DNA from: UBA8337 sp965662725
GTDB lineage: Bacteria; Pseudomonadota; Alphaproteobacteria; RS24
Assembly (NCBI GenBank): GCA_965662725.1
Contig: CBFIIT010000036.1
Coordinates: 1-16,466, forward strand
Direction of reading: 5' to 3'
Length of the DNA: 16,466 nucleotides
The notes under the pieces are model-generated. The model ran no database searches and was not told where the DNA came from. It was given only the letters and a program-made list of their open reading frames with translations. The position numbers and the translations under genes were made by a program. How positions within the stretch are numbered: position 1 is the first letter of the stretch; the number at the start of each line of letters is the position of its first letter. This document shows, one piece after another, positions 6,446-13,661 of this stretch.

Positions 6446-7780
6446 ATCAGCTAAAGCACCAACAATCTCAGCGTGCTTTTGAGGCGATAGTGGATAGTAA
6501 TAAATGCACGCGACGGATGCGATAATACCGGCCAGCGGCACAAATACGATAATCATTCGCAAGCCGCTCAGTGTTTCTTCGCTTTGCGCCATGCCCGCCT
6601 GATAGCCGATAACATCGAGCAATAAGCCGAGGATAAGCGCACTTAAAGCGACGGCAGACTTTTGTGCAAAAGTGGCAAAGCCAAACACCATGGACTCAAC
6701 GCGGTGACCGGTTTTCCATTCGCCATATTCCACCGTGTCAGGCAGCATGCCCCAAAAAGTGATGGCGAAGGCTCCGGCGCCAAAGCTGATGGCCATATAA
6801 TTCAGAATAACGATGTTTTGTGAATCCGCCGGATTGAACAAAAATGCCAGAAGCGCCAGCGAAAGGAAAAAGCTGCCGACCATCCAAACAAATCGTTTGG
6901 AGGTTTTCAGCGTCACAAAAGTCCAGAACGGAATAACGACAAGGCCGGTCAGGCCGAAGGCCATAAGGGCGATTTGCGCACCATTACGATCACCCATTTG
7001 ATATTCGAAAAAATATAAAATGGTTTTGCCGATAACGGTCGTGCCGGTGGTCATCAGCACAACCGCGACAAAGACGATTAAGAACGGCGTGTTTTGCTTG
7101 AGCGAGGCAAAAGTTTCTCTCACTGTTAAGCGTGTCTCATCGGCCGCATCTTCAACCGGTTCTCGGCACACGGCAAAGCAAATCCAAAAGACAGCAGTTG
7201 CCAAAATGCCGGAAATAACTGCCAGCGACATAAACGCTTCGCCGTCGCTTTCAGCGCTGTCCAGCAAGCTGCCCGCCATGGCGACAACAGCGAAGGCACC
7301 AAGATAGGCAAACAACATCCGCATACCGGCCATGCCGGCCCGATCGTTCGAATTGCTGGTCATGCGCGCCATTAGCGATGAATAGGGGGTTGATGCCATG
7401 GTGAATAAAAGGCGGAAAATCAATTGGCCGACAAGCGCGATAATGCCCAGCGATGTGGCGGACATGTCTCCCGGATGGTAGAGCAGAAGCATGTAGCCGA
7501 AAGCCATTGGCACCGGCACGAATAATAAATATGGGCGATAGCGTCCCCAACGCGTCCGCGTGCGATCAGCCAGATAGCCCATAATCGGGTCTGTGCCGGC
7601 ATCCCAAAATGAACCAATCGCGTAAATAATACCGGCCATGGCATTGGGCAGGCCCAGCACATCGGTATAAAAATAAAACAAATAAAGGCTGATGCCTTGC
7701 CAATAGAGATTGAAAGCGAAGTCACCGCTGCCATAGCCGATTTTTTGGCCCCAGCTGAGTTGTTGTGAATTATCTGACAA
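6434..7780 (-). CDS. GPH-family (MelB-like) sugar:cation symporter, MFS
   Basis: This is a 12-helix transporter of about 448 aa in the glycoside-pentoside-hexuronide:cation symporter family. The N-terminus LSWGQKIGYGSGDFAFNLYW and the loop 2-3 motif GTDPIMGYLADRTRTRWG with RYRP are characteristic. Its length fits the family. Substrate is probably a sugar or glycoside, but no catabolic gene sits beside it. The first ATG (7819) would add WPLWHLNSWGCA, which looks non-coding and has no ribosome binding site. TTG 7780, with GGGGGTG upstream, begins where homology begins, so it is preferred; the start remains uncertain. The promoter region is shared with the divergent secreted-protein gene and contains two short dyads. 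Confidence 0.88.
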   Translation of the reverse strand: MSDNSQQLSWGQKIGYGSGDFAFNLYWQGISLYLFYFYTDVLGLPNAMAGIIYAIGSFWDAGTDPIMGYLADRTRTRWGRYRPYLLFVPVPMAFGYMLLLYHPGDMSATSLGIIALVGQLIFRLLFTMASTPYSSLMARMTSNSNDRAGMAGMRMLFAYLGAFAVVAMAGSLLDSAESDGEAFMSLAVISGILATAVFWICFAVCREPVEDAADETRLTVRETFASLKQNTPFLIVFVAVVLMTTGTTVIGKTILYFFEYQMGDRNGAQIALMAFGLTGLVVIPFWTFVTLKTSKRFVWMVGSFFLSLALLAFLFNPADSQNIVILNYMAISFGAGAFAITFWGMLPDTVEYGEWKTGHRVESMVFGFATFAQKSAVALSALILGLLLDVIGYQAGMAQSEETLSGLRMIIVFVPLAGIIASVACIYYYPLSPQKHAEIVGALADKKG

Positions 7781-7803
7781 AGCGCACCCCCAACTATTTA
7801 AGT

Positions 7804-7823
7804 GCCATAATGGCCACATTGTG
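7804..7823. promoter_or_regulatory. Two adjacent dyads in the divergent symporter promoter region
   Basis: GCCAT-A-ATGGC (7804-7814) and CACA-T-TGTG (7815-7823) are perfect palindromes standing next to each other between the divergent symporter and secreted-protein genes. They are plausible regulator binding sites. No regulator gene is adjacent, and no known consensus is claimed. Confidence 0.35.
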
Positions 7824-7891
7824 CCAAGGATTGTTTGACGAGGCCGGTTTGTCGCATTGAAGGCGCGGCGCGAATAGAAGATAAGGCGTGG

Positions 7892-8398
7892 ATGAAAATG
7901 GATAAGAAAATTTTGCTCTTGGCAGGGGCCCTTGCCTTGGCGCCGCTCTCGGCAATGTCGCAGGCCAGCGTTTTTGATGCAGATAAAGTCGTGTTCTGTT
8001 CAGATGGCGAATTTGACTGGGTCAGTGGCCAGTCGCTCTATGATTTTGTATTGCTGTCGCGCGATGATGGCACGTTCCTTATTAGCTATCTCGGCATTCC
8101 GCATCCGAGCTTTGAAAAGCGCAAATTTGACAATGCGTGGATGAAGATGAAGGGGTATTTTTATGCCGAACGTCTGACCGCGCAAGATGCCAAACCATCA
8201 CGCTATGAGCTGACACTCGATGTTGAAGGGCCGATTGTCCATAAGGGCCGTTTGAATATCGATGAAAAAGGCAATTACACCTATAAGGTCGAGCCGCCGC
8301 TCAGTCTTGAATATGTGACGTCGAAAGGCCTGTGCTGGGACTCTTTGAGCGATGAACCGGCCGCCATTAAGCGCAAAATGAACCAACGCCGCCGTTAG
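7892..8398 (+). CDS. Secreted protein, unknown function
   Basis: This is a protein of about 168 aa with a signal peptide (MKMDKKILLLAGALALAPLS, cleavage near AMSQA). The mature part contains two cysteines (in VFCSDGEF and GLCWDSL) that could form a disulfide. It also has several aromatic beta segments such as FLISYLGIPHP and MKGYFYAERL, and a basic C-terminus KRKMNQRRR. No family is recognised. ATG 7892 has AAGG at good spacing; the in-frame TTG at 7835 lacks support. Its stop codon overlaps the stop of the convergent CvpA-like gene by 4 bases. Confidence 0.72.
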   Translation: MKMDKKILLLAGALALAPLSAMSQASVFDADKVVFCSDGEFDWVSGQSLYDFVLLSRDDGTFLISYLGIPHPSFEKRKFDNAWMKMKGYFYAERLTAQDAKPSRYELTLDVEGPIVHKGRLNIDEKGNYTYKVEPPLSLEYVTSKGLCWDSLSDEPAAIKRKMNQRRR

Positions 8399-9198
8399 TT
8401 TTGTTCACCGGATAGACGTTGAAAATTCGGGTCGCTCAAATGCTTGCGTAACCGCGCTTCGCTTAATTCACCGGATTTATAAGCATTAACCATTTTTTGC
8501 GCCTCATCAGGGTCAAGCTTGGCTGCGGCTTTTTGCAGTTTCAGCACTTCTTCAAAGTCGATTGTCTTGATCTTATCAACCAATGTGTCGAGCTTCTCAA
8601 AAGAGACCGCCGCATTGCCGCCGGCAGCGATGCGAGCCAGAAATCCATTATCTGATATGCCGTTAACAAAGGCCGACATGCGCCTGTCCATAAAGCCGCC
8701 AATATAAGGATAGCTGAAAGCGATTGCCGGTCGGCTATAGGGCCAAATATAGGAATCTTTAACAAAGCGCGTGGCGCGGTCGGGAAATGCCATAATGTAA
8801 AAGGTAAAGCCGATAAGGGCGAAAAAAGTGACGGCGACACTGCCGAGAGCAATTCCTGCATAATGGTCGGCCGAACCGGGCTTATGCAAATGCAGCATGC
8901 TCAGCACCACTTGACTGACCAAATAGAACAGCCCGATGACGGACGCCATACCAAGCATGCCGGCGACTGAACCGATAACGCCAAGCGGCAGTGAGACACG
9001 ATCGCCAAGCATGCCGCCAATTGAATTGCCTATGGTAACGATTTGGTCGCCGTAATAGCCCATGGCGAAACCGGGGACGAGAATGAAAAGCAATTTTACC
9101 GATAAACGGACGCCGCCATTGAACCATCCCCAAACCGCGCCAAGCAGCGGGATGATAATAACCACTATATCAAAAGCATGGATGGATGGCATTTGCAT
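8395..9198 (-). CDS. CvpA-family-like membrane protein
   Basis: This 267-aa protein has four predicted membrane helices in the N-terminal half (about 8-27, 31-49, 74-103, 113-137) and a soluble C-terminal tail of about 125 residues. The N-terminal pattern (FDIVVIIIPLLGAVWGWFNG, then a second helix) resembles the CvpA/colicin V production family. The tail has a charged helical part (EKLDTLVDKIKTIDFEEVL) and DPDEAQKMVNAYKSGELSE, unlike the short tails of classical CvpA. ATG 9198 is followed by a second ATG at 9192; no strong ribosome binding site separates them. The CvpA call is by pattern only. Confidence 0.65.
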   Translation of the reverse strand: MQMPSIHAFDIVVIIIPLLGAVWGWFNGGVRLSVKLLFILVPGFAMGYYGDQIVTIGNSIGGMLGDRVSLPLGVIGSVAGMLGMASVIGLFYLVSQVVLSMLHLHKPGSADHYAGIALGSVAVTFFALIGFTFYIMAFPDRATRFVKDSYIWPYSRPAIAFSYPYIGGFMDRRMSAFVNGISDNGFLARIAAGGNAAVSFEKLDTLVDKIKTIDFEEVLKLQKAAAKLDPDEAQKMVNAYKSGELSEARLRKHLSDPNFQRLSGEQN

Positions 9199-9207
9199 GT
9201 CAGTTTC

Positions 9208-9259
9208 ATACCGCCAGCCGACCCGACACTCAATTGTAAAAGAACGAATGGGGCGGTAT
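9208..9259. repeat. Spaced 8-bp inverted repeat upstream of the CvpA-like gene
   Basis: ATACCGCC (9208-9215) and GGCGGTAT (9252-9259) are perfect inverted copies separated by 36 bases. They lie in the 154-base gap between the acyltransferase stop and the CvpA-like start, on the upstream side of the latter. A second palindrome TCGCG-GT-CGCGA is at 9305-9316. A regulatory role is possible but unsupported by a known consensus. Confidence 0.3.
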
Positions 9260-9352
9260 TTGTCGTGACTGTGGCGCGCAAAGAAAGGGTTTTCGTCTGT
9301 CTAATCGCGGTCGCGACGATATCAGACTGTCAAGTTCGGGCCTAAAAGCAGC

Positions 9353-10240
9353 CTATTTCCAGCGATTATGTTGCCAGAACCATTGTTCGGGGTTCTCGCT
9401 TATCCATTCTTCCAAATGGTCATAAACCTGCCGCATGGCGATATCGATATCGTTTTGCATATTGTCGGTTTTCGGCACATGAATGGCGGGGAAGAAATGC
9501 TGTACAAAATGCACCTTATCCGGCCCGTCTTCGCGTCGCCAGATAACTGTTGGAATGACCGGTATATCAAAACGCCGCGCCAGTTTGATTGAAGCCGATG
9601 GTGCCTTAGTTGCGCGACCGAAAAACTCAATCGGGTCGCCGCGTCCAAGTTTTTGATCAACCAGCACGCCGAGCGAAGTTTGATTGCGCAACAGGTCAAT
9701 CATCACCCGCGCGCCGTCTGAGCCTTTAGGAATTTGCACCGGCATAAACGCGCTACGCTGGTTGATAATCCATTTTTCCATGTATGGATTATTGGCGCGC
9801 CGATAAAGCGAGCCGGTTTTGCCGACCAGGCGCTGAATGCCGAGCATCATTAATTCCCAATTTGAGAAATGACCTGACACAAACATGGCCGGCCCGCCAT
9901 CGGGCAGGGCGGCTTTTACGTGTTCGGCCCCTTTAATTTCCACCCGCGCCTCGGCTTCGCGGGCAATTTTTGCCATATGCGGAAACTCACCGACCACGCG
10001 GCCTAATTGCATCCAGCAGTCTCTCAGAATGCGTTTTTGTTGTTTATCCGAAAGGTGCGGTAGAGCGATGCGCAAATTATCTGCCGCAATATGCCGCTCG
10101 CGCGCAATCCGTCCAAGAAAGCGGCCAAGCTGCGCGCCAAGCCAAGAGCCGACGCGCAAACCGACAATGCGATAAATGGCAAGAAGCAATTTGGCGATTT
10201 GCGCCTGAATGAAATAAAATGGCTGCATAGGGTTCTTCAT
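9353..10240 (-). CDS. Lipid A biosynthesis acyltransferase (LpxL/HtrB family)
   Basis: This inner-membrane enzyme of about 295 aa transfers a secondary acyl chain to lipid A. It shows the H-x4-E catalytic motif in SGHFSNWE (H125-E130 in the frame from 10243). Further family blocks are YRRANNPYMEKWI (147-160), VDQKLGRGDPIEFFG (195-209), and the C-terminal PEQWFWQHNRWK, the counterpart of the usual PEQW-W-H-RWK block. An N-terminal hydrophobic segment anchors it. ATG 10240 is chosen; the TTG immediately before it is also in frame. It is divergent from the cyclase gene. Which position of lipid A it acylates, and with what chain, cannot be told. Confidence 0.93.
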   Translation of the reverse strand: MKNPMQPFYFIQAQIAKLLLAIYRIVGLRVGSWLGAQLGRFLGRIARERHIAADNLRIALPHLSDKQQKRILRDCWMQLGRVVGEFPHMAKIAREAEARVEIKGAEHVKAALPDGGPAMFVSGHFSNWELMMLGIQRLVGKTGSLYRRANNPYMEKWIINQRSAFMPVQIPKGSDGARVMIDLLRNQTSLGVLVDQKLGRGDPIEFFGRATKAPSASIKLARRFDIPVIPTVIWRREDGPDKVHFVQHFFPAIHVPKTDNMQNDIDIAMRQVYDHLEEWISENPEQWFWQHNRWK

Positions 10241-10308
10241 CAAATGCGGCTTGTCGCTGGCCGCTAAAATGTGTCTTAATCAATAAACTGATTTAGGGGA
10301 GAGTGTCC

Positions 10309-11253
10309 ATGTGTGTATCGATCGGCAAATATGCAATCTCAATGGGGATCGCGGTTGGCCTACTGACAGCGACCGCCACAGCAGATGACTGGTTTGTAAA
10401 GAAATTCGGCAAAAATGATGAATTGGGTCACGCCAATTATCTGACCGAGGCCAAAGCCAAGCAAGCGGCTAAATTGGTCACCAAGGGCAAGGTTTATCAA
10501 TTGGGCATGGTGACTGCCGGCGATACACCGGCCTATGGACCGCGCAAGTTTCAGATGATTGTGCATCAGTTAAATGACGGGACAGGGGCCACGCTTGGCC
10601 CTGATAGGCTGGTTTCCAATGATGACACGGTTGTGACTTCGGTCGGTATCGGCTCGCAATTGGACGGTTTCGGCCATATCGGTAAAGAACACAAATATTA
10701 CAATGAGACGCCGGCGGCTGAAGTCGTTGCACCGGATGGCTTGCTGAAATTCGGCACCCATTCATTGCCCGGTTTTGTGACCCGCGGCGTGGTTCTGGAT
10801 ATGACCAAAATTTACGGCAAGAACCCTTTGCCGGTCGGTACGGCCTACACTGAGGCGGATATCAAAAAAGCGGCAAAGCGGCAGGGCGTCAAAATTACCA
10901 AAGGCGACGTGGTGCTGTTTCACTCCGGTTATCTGAAAGCCAATGAAGGCACCAAAACATTGTCGCCCGGCTCACCCGGCCTCGGCATTAGCGGCGCACA
11001 TTATCTGGCCAAGCTGGGCGTTGTCGCAATTGGCGGCGACACTTGGGCGTTAGAAGCTTTGCCGAGCGAAGACCCGAAGCGGATTTTTCCGGTGCATGGC
11101 ATTTTGTTGACCAAATACGGTATTTTCATTCTTGAGAATATGGTGACCGATGAGCTGGTAGCCGACGGCGTCAGTGAGTTTATGTTCTCGCTGGGTGTGC
11201 CGAAGCTGAAAGGCGCGGTGCAGGCCATCATTAATCCATTGGCGATACGATAA
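10309..11253 (+). CDS. Secreted cyclase-family (kynurenine-formamidase-like) metal hydrolase
   Basis: This is a protein of about 314 aa in the cyclase superfamily (kynurenine formamidase, isatin hydrolase and relatives). A hydrophobic leader ending ATATADD (residues 1-27) predicts export. The metal-binding motif appears as GSQLDGFGHIG (114-124), the variant in which the familiar H-x-G-T-H-x-D becomes a Q-x-D-G-x-G-H form. It is followed by a GDVVLFHSGYL strand (199-209), GGDTWALE (242-249) and the C-terminal VHGILLTKYGIFILENM block (262-278). ATG 10309 has GGGGAG seven bases upstream; the GTG at 10303 is less suitable. The substrate is unknown. Periplasmic localisation is inferred from the leader. 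Confidence 0.88.
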   Translation: MCVSIGKYAISMGIAVGLLTATATADDWFVKKFGKNDELGHANYLTEAKAKQAAKLVTKGKVYQLGMVTAGDTPAYGPRKFQMIVHQLNDGTGATLGPDRLVSNDDTVVTSVGIGSQLDGFGHIGKEHKYYNETPAAEVVAPDGLLKFGTHSLPGFVTRGVVLDMTKIYGKNPLPVGTAYTEADIKKAAKRQGVKITKGDVVLFHSGYLKANEGTKTLSPGSPGLGISGAHYLAKLGVVAIGGDTWALEALPSEDPKRIFPVHGILLTKYGIFILENMVTDELVADGVSEFMFSLGVPKLKGAVQAIINPLAIR

Positions 11254-11314
11254 ATCAACAGATCTTGGTTGAAATGACTTGAAGTAAGCCATGCGAAGCA
11301 GGTAATACAACCTC

Positions 11315-11614
11315 ATGACTGCAAAGATTTATCAACCGGCGAAATCGGCCATGTCTTCCGGCACGGCGAAAACCAATTATTGGATTTTGGAATTCGCGGC
11401 TGAAGGGGCGCGCCGCAAAGACGCGTTTACCGGCTGGAACTCAATTGACGGCACCGCCAATCAGGTGAAGCTGAAATTCGATACGCTGGAAGAAGCGCAA
11501 GCCTATGCGGCGGCTCGCGGTTTGGCGGTGCGGGTGGATAAACCGCATAAGCGCAAACGGTTCAGCAAGTCATATTCGGATAATTTTCGACACGACCGCG
11601 TCGAAAAAATCTAG
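11315..11614 (+). CDS. NADH dehydrogenase (complex I) NDUFS4-like accessory subunit
   Basis: This 99-aa protein matches the 'ETC complex I subunit conserved region' family, the bacterial counterpart of mitochondrial NDUFS4 found in alphaproteobacteria. Recognisable features are AKIYQPAKSAMSSGTAKT at the N-terminus, YWILEFAAEG, FTGWNSIDGTANQVKLKF, the EEAQAYAAARGL helix and the ending KSYSDNFRHDR. It would bind peripherally to the matrix-side/cytoplasmic arm of complex I. It is a strong lineage marker. The upstream ribosome binding site is weak, but the start agrees with the family. Confidence 0.92.
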   Translation: MTAKIYQPAKSAMSSGTAKTNYWILEFAAEGARRKDAFTGWNSIDGTANQVKLKFDTLEEAQAYAAARGLAVRVDKPHKRKRFSKSYSDNFRHDRVEKI

Positions 11615-11688
11615 AACCGAATATAAATCCTTAAATATTATTCCTTTGATATGCGGGGCATGCTTTCGTTTATCCGTCTGCAGAGGTT

Positions 11689-11711
11689 AATTGACACAAT
11701 CAATGTCAATT
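11689..11711. promoter_or_regulatory. 23-bp palindrome, candidate TetR operator over a promoter
   Basis: AATTGACA (11689-11696), spacer CAATCAA, TGTCAATT (11704-11711) is a perfect inverted repeat. The left arm contains a consensus -35 box TTGACA (11691-11696). A loose -10 candidate (TATAGC, 11712-11717) lies 15 bases further on. It lies 74-96 bases upstream of the tetR-family start codon, the usual arrangement for autorepression. Confidence 0.6.
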
Positions 11712-11784
11712 TATAGCCTGTTATGAAGTGTCTCGAAACATTAAGTGGGGTGGTGAAATATGATTGTGCCAAATTGGAAAAGTC

Positions 11785-12369
11785 ATGAGTGATCAACCGG
11801 CGTTAAAAATTATTGATGGCCGCCGTAGGCGCACAGAACGCAGCCGCGCCGCTATTGTCACCGCGACCCTTAATCTTATCGACCAAGGCAATTTTTCACC
11901 GACGGCGCGTGAAATTGCCGAAGAGGCGGGGGTTGGCCAGCGTTCTTTCTTCCGTCATTTTGAGGATATGGAAGCGTTGATGGATGCCATCGACCAGCAA
12001 ATGCGCGAATATTATGAGCCGCTTTTTGACCGCTCGTTTGAAGGCGGCACGCTGGCGCAGCGCATTGAGGATATTGTCATCATGCGTTCCGAGGCTTATG
12101 AGCGGCTGAAAAATTTTATAATGGTGACGCAGGCACAATTATGGCGCTCGAAAGTTTTGCAGAAAAATTATGCGCGTAATCAAAAAGGATTGCGCGCGCA
12201 TTTGGAAAACTGGTTGCCGGAGTTAAAGCAAATGCCGAAAGAGGACTGCGAGGCAGCGCATGCCATGGCGTCTTTTGAAACCTGGCACCGTTTGCGGCAA
12301 CATCAAAACCTCAACATCAGCGTCGCGCGCGATACGGTTATTACAGCCCTCACAAAGATATTGAGCTGA
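11785..12369 (+). CDS. TetR/AcrR-family transcriptional regulator
   Basis: This 194-aa regulator has an N-terminal helix-turn-helix at about residues 24-65. AIVTATLNLIDQG is helix 1, and PTAREIAEEAGVGQRSFFRHF (39-59) is the DNA-binding HTH. The C-terminal ligand domain is unlike known ones to the eye. ATG 11785 follows GGAAAA; the TTG at 11764 is less likely. A 23-bp palindrome overlaps the probable promoter, suggesting autoregulation. Its regulated target is unclear: the neighbouring glycosyltransferase and P450 genes downstream on the same strand are candidates. Confidence 0.9.
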   Translation: MSDQPALKIIDGRRRRTERSRAAIVTATLNLIDQGNFSPTAREIAEEAGVGQRSFFRHFEDMEALMDAIDQQMREYYEPLFDRSFEGGTLAQRIEDIVIMRSEAYERLKNFIMVTQAQLWRSKVLQKNYARNQKGLRAHLENWLPELKQMPKEDCEAAHAMASFETWHRLRQHQNLNISVARDTVITALTKILS

Positions 12370-12655
12370 CCGAATAGTGTCGCTGGTTTGCGAATAGAGG
12401 CAAAAGTCGGATAGAGCGGGTCAAATAAGTTTATGGCCGTCGAATAGCTTCGAGCCAGAGCGGCAATATTGTGCTCGTCTTTCGGTCGGCCTCCAGCATT
12501 ACCGCTATAACTTTTTTCCAAAACGTCCTGACTAATAGAGCAAGGTTTTTGTCATAAAAGTTTATAGATCCTGAAATAGTTATGAGGCTCTCAAGGTGTG
12601 TAGTTGCGTCGTTTCAACTATGTCGCTTGCCAATAACTCTTTTTATAGGTTCTGT
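12370..12655 (+). other. 286-base non-coding gap, AT-rich to the right
   Basis: No supported gene is seen between the TetR stop and the glycosyltransferase start. Short frames run through it in several phases but lack ribosome binding sites and coherent sequence. The right half (from about 12530) is AT-rich and matches the glycosyltransferase gene in composition, so a junction with imported DNA may lie here. TTGTCA near 12550 is a possible -35 element, but no good -10 partner is seen. Confidence 0.45.
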
Positions 12656-13477
12656 ATGTCTATCCAAGCCAGTGTTTATATCGTTTGCTTAAACGAAGAG
12701 GAAAATATCGGGAGGGTTTTGGCATCAGTTGCTGATTTCGATGAGGTTATTCTCGTGGACAGCGGGAGCACTGACAAAACCTTGGAGATTGCTTCCCAGT
12801 TTAAAAATGTGAAAGCCAGCTTCCGAAAGTGGGGGGGCTACGCTAATCAAAAACAATATGCCAAAAACTTATGCAGCCACGAGTGGGTTTTTAGCCTAGA
12901 CGGTGATCAAGTCTGTTCGCCTTCACTTCGTGAGGTCATAATCAAGACCCTTGAAAATGACAAAGGATGTGATGCTCTCGATATTCCTATTGTTGAACAA
13001 AAATCATGGAGCGGCAAGCGGCGTTACCTTGCCAGGTTCGTACGTGCGAATTGCTCAATCCGTTTTTTTAGGCGCGACAAAGGAAATTATATAGATGTCA
13101 GCGTGCATGAGAGCGTAAAGGTGGATGGTAGTGTCAAGCGGGTAAGCGCCGCCATTTTTCATTTCGGAGCTGAAAGCCTAGAAGAAACCGTTATGAAGGT
13201 GAACAAATATTCTTCGCTCCGGATTGATGACAAAATGGCAAAAGGCAAAAAACCGAGCAGATTAAAGCTGCTTCTTGTCTTTCCTCTTATGTTTATCAAG
13301 AACTACATTTTCAAACGTAATTTTGTCAACGGGACCGATGGATTCATTGGTGCCATGACGCAAGCTTATTATGCTTTTTTGAAAGAAGCCAAACTTTACA
13401 CGCGCTACCATAGTGAAGCTAACAAAATTGAAGACGAGAGCGTCGTTGACACAAAAGTTAGCATCCAAAACTTTTGA
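12656..13477 (+). CDS. Family 2 glycosyltransferase, WaaE/KdtX-like
   Basis: This is a protein of about 273 aa with a GT-A nucleotide-sugar binding fold. CLNEEENI (11-18) and VDSGSTDKT (34-42) are the N-terminal binding motifs. KWGGYANQKQYA (58-69) and FSLDGDQV (79-86, the DxD-type metal site) match the WaaE/KdtX lipopolysaccharide-core glucosyltransferase group. The C-terminal block FPLMFIKNYIFKRNFVNGTDGF (209-230) is the membrane-associated amphipathic part of that group. ATG 12656 has AGG at good spacing and begins just before the first strand; ATG 12620 or GTG 12596 would add residues without homology. The gene is AT-rich: two 60-base blocks counted gave 38% and 42% G+C, against 67% in one block of the neighbouring P450. 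No other glycan genes accompany it, which suggests horizontal acquisition. Confidence 0.88.
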   Translation: MSIQASVYIVCLNEEENIGRVLASVADFDEVILVDSGSTDKTLEIASQFKNVKASFRKWGGYANQKQYAKNLCSHEWVFSLDGDQVCSPSLREVIIKTLENDKGCDALDIPIVEQKSWSGKRRYLARFVRANCSIRFFRRDKGNYIDVSVHESVKVDGSVKRVSAAIFHFGAESLEETVMKVNKYSSLRIDDKMAKGKKPSRLKLLLVFPLMFIKNYIFKRNFVNGTDGFIGAMTQAYYAFLKEAKLYTRYHSEANKIEDESVVDTKVSIQNF

Positions 13478-13509
13478 GCCTATTGTCAGTACTGTTGAAG
13501 TAGCATCAG

Positions 13510-13661
13510 GTGGACAAATATCCAGATTAACTGTTTCGAGAACCGCCTGCCTTCGAAAATGAAGGATTGTACACCCTTATCGGTGACACGGAGCCCAAAG
13601 CCTTTTATGTTATCGTCCCAGAGGCTATGAGCCGTTCTGGTTTATCTCAAAATTTGCCGAT
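13510..13661 (+). pseudogene. Damaged N-terminal coding region of the P450 gene
   Basis: The codons directly upstream of the P450 frame read GYEPFWFISKFADV, clear P450 sequence, but no start codon exists in that frame back to a TGA at 13584-13586. In another frame, from GTG 13510, the translation has KYPD, an in-frame TAA (13528-13530), then PPAFENEGLY and TEPKAFYVIVPE (ending at 13623). Joining this to GYEPFW by restoring one G at about 13621-13624 gives a P450-like N-terminus. So two lesions, a stop and a -1 frameshift, appear within about 100 bases. The reconstruction is inference; sequencing error in the G run is possible. Confidence 0.55.

Noticed and set aside
11689..11711. The AATTGACA/TGTCAATT palindrome as terminator of the NDUFS4-like gene
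   Set aside because: The stem is AT-rich, no T-run follows directly, and it contains a -35 consensus upstream of a TetR gene.
11723..11788. 21-codon frame whose stop overlaps the TetR start as ATGA
   Set aside because: It has no ribosome binding site and no recognisable peptide features; the overlap can arise by chance.
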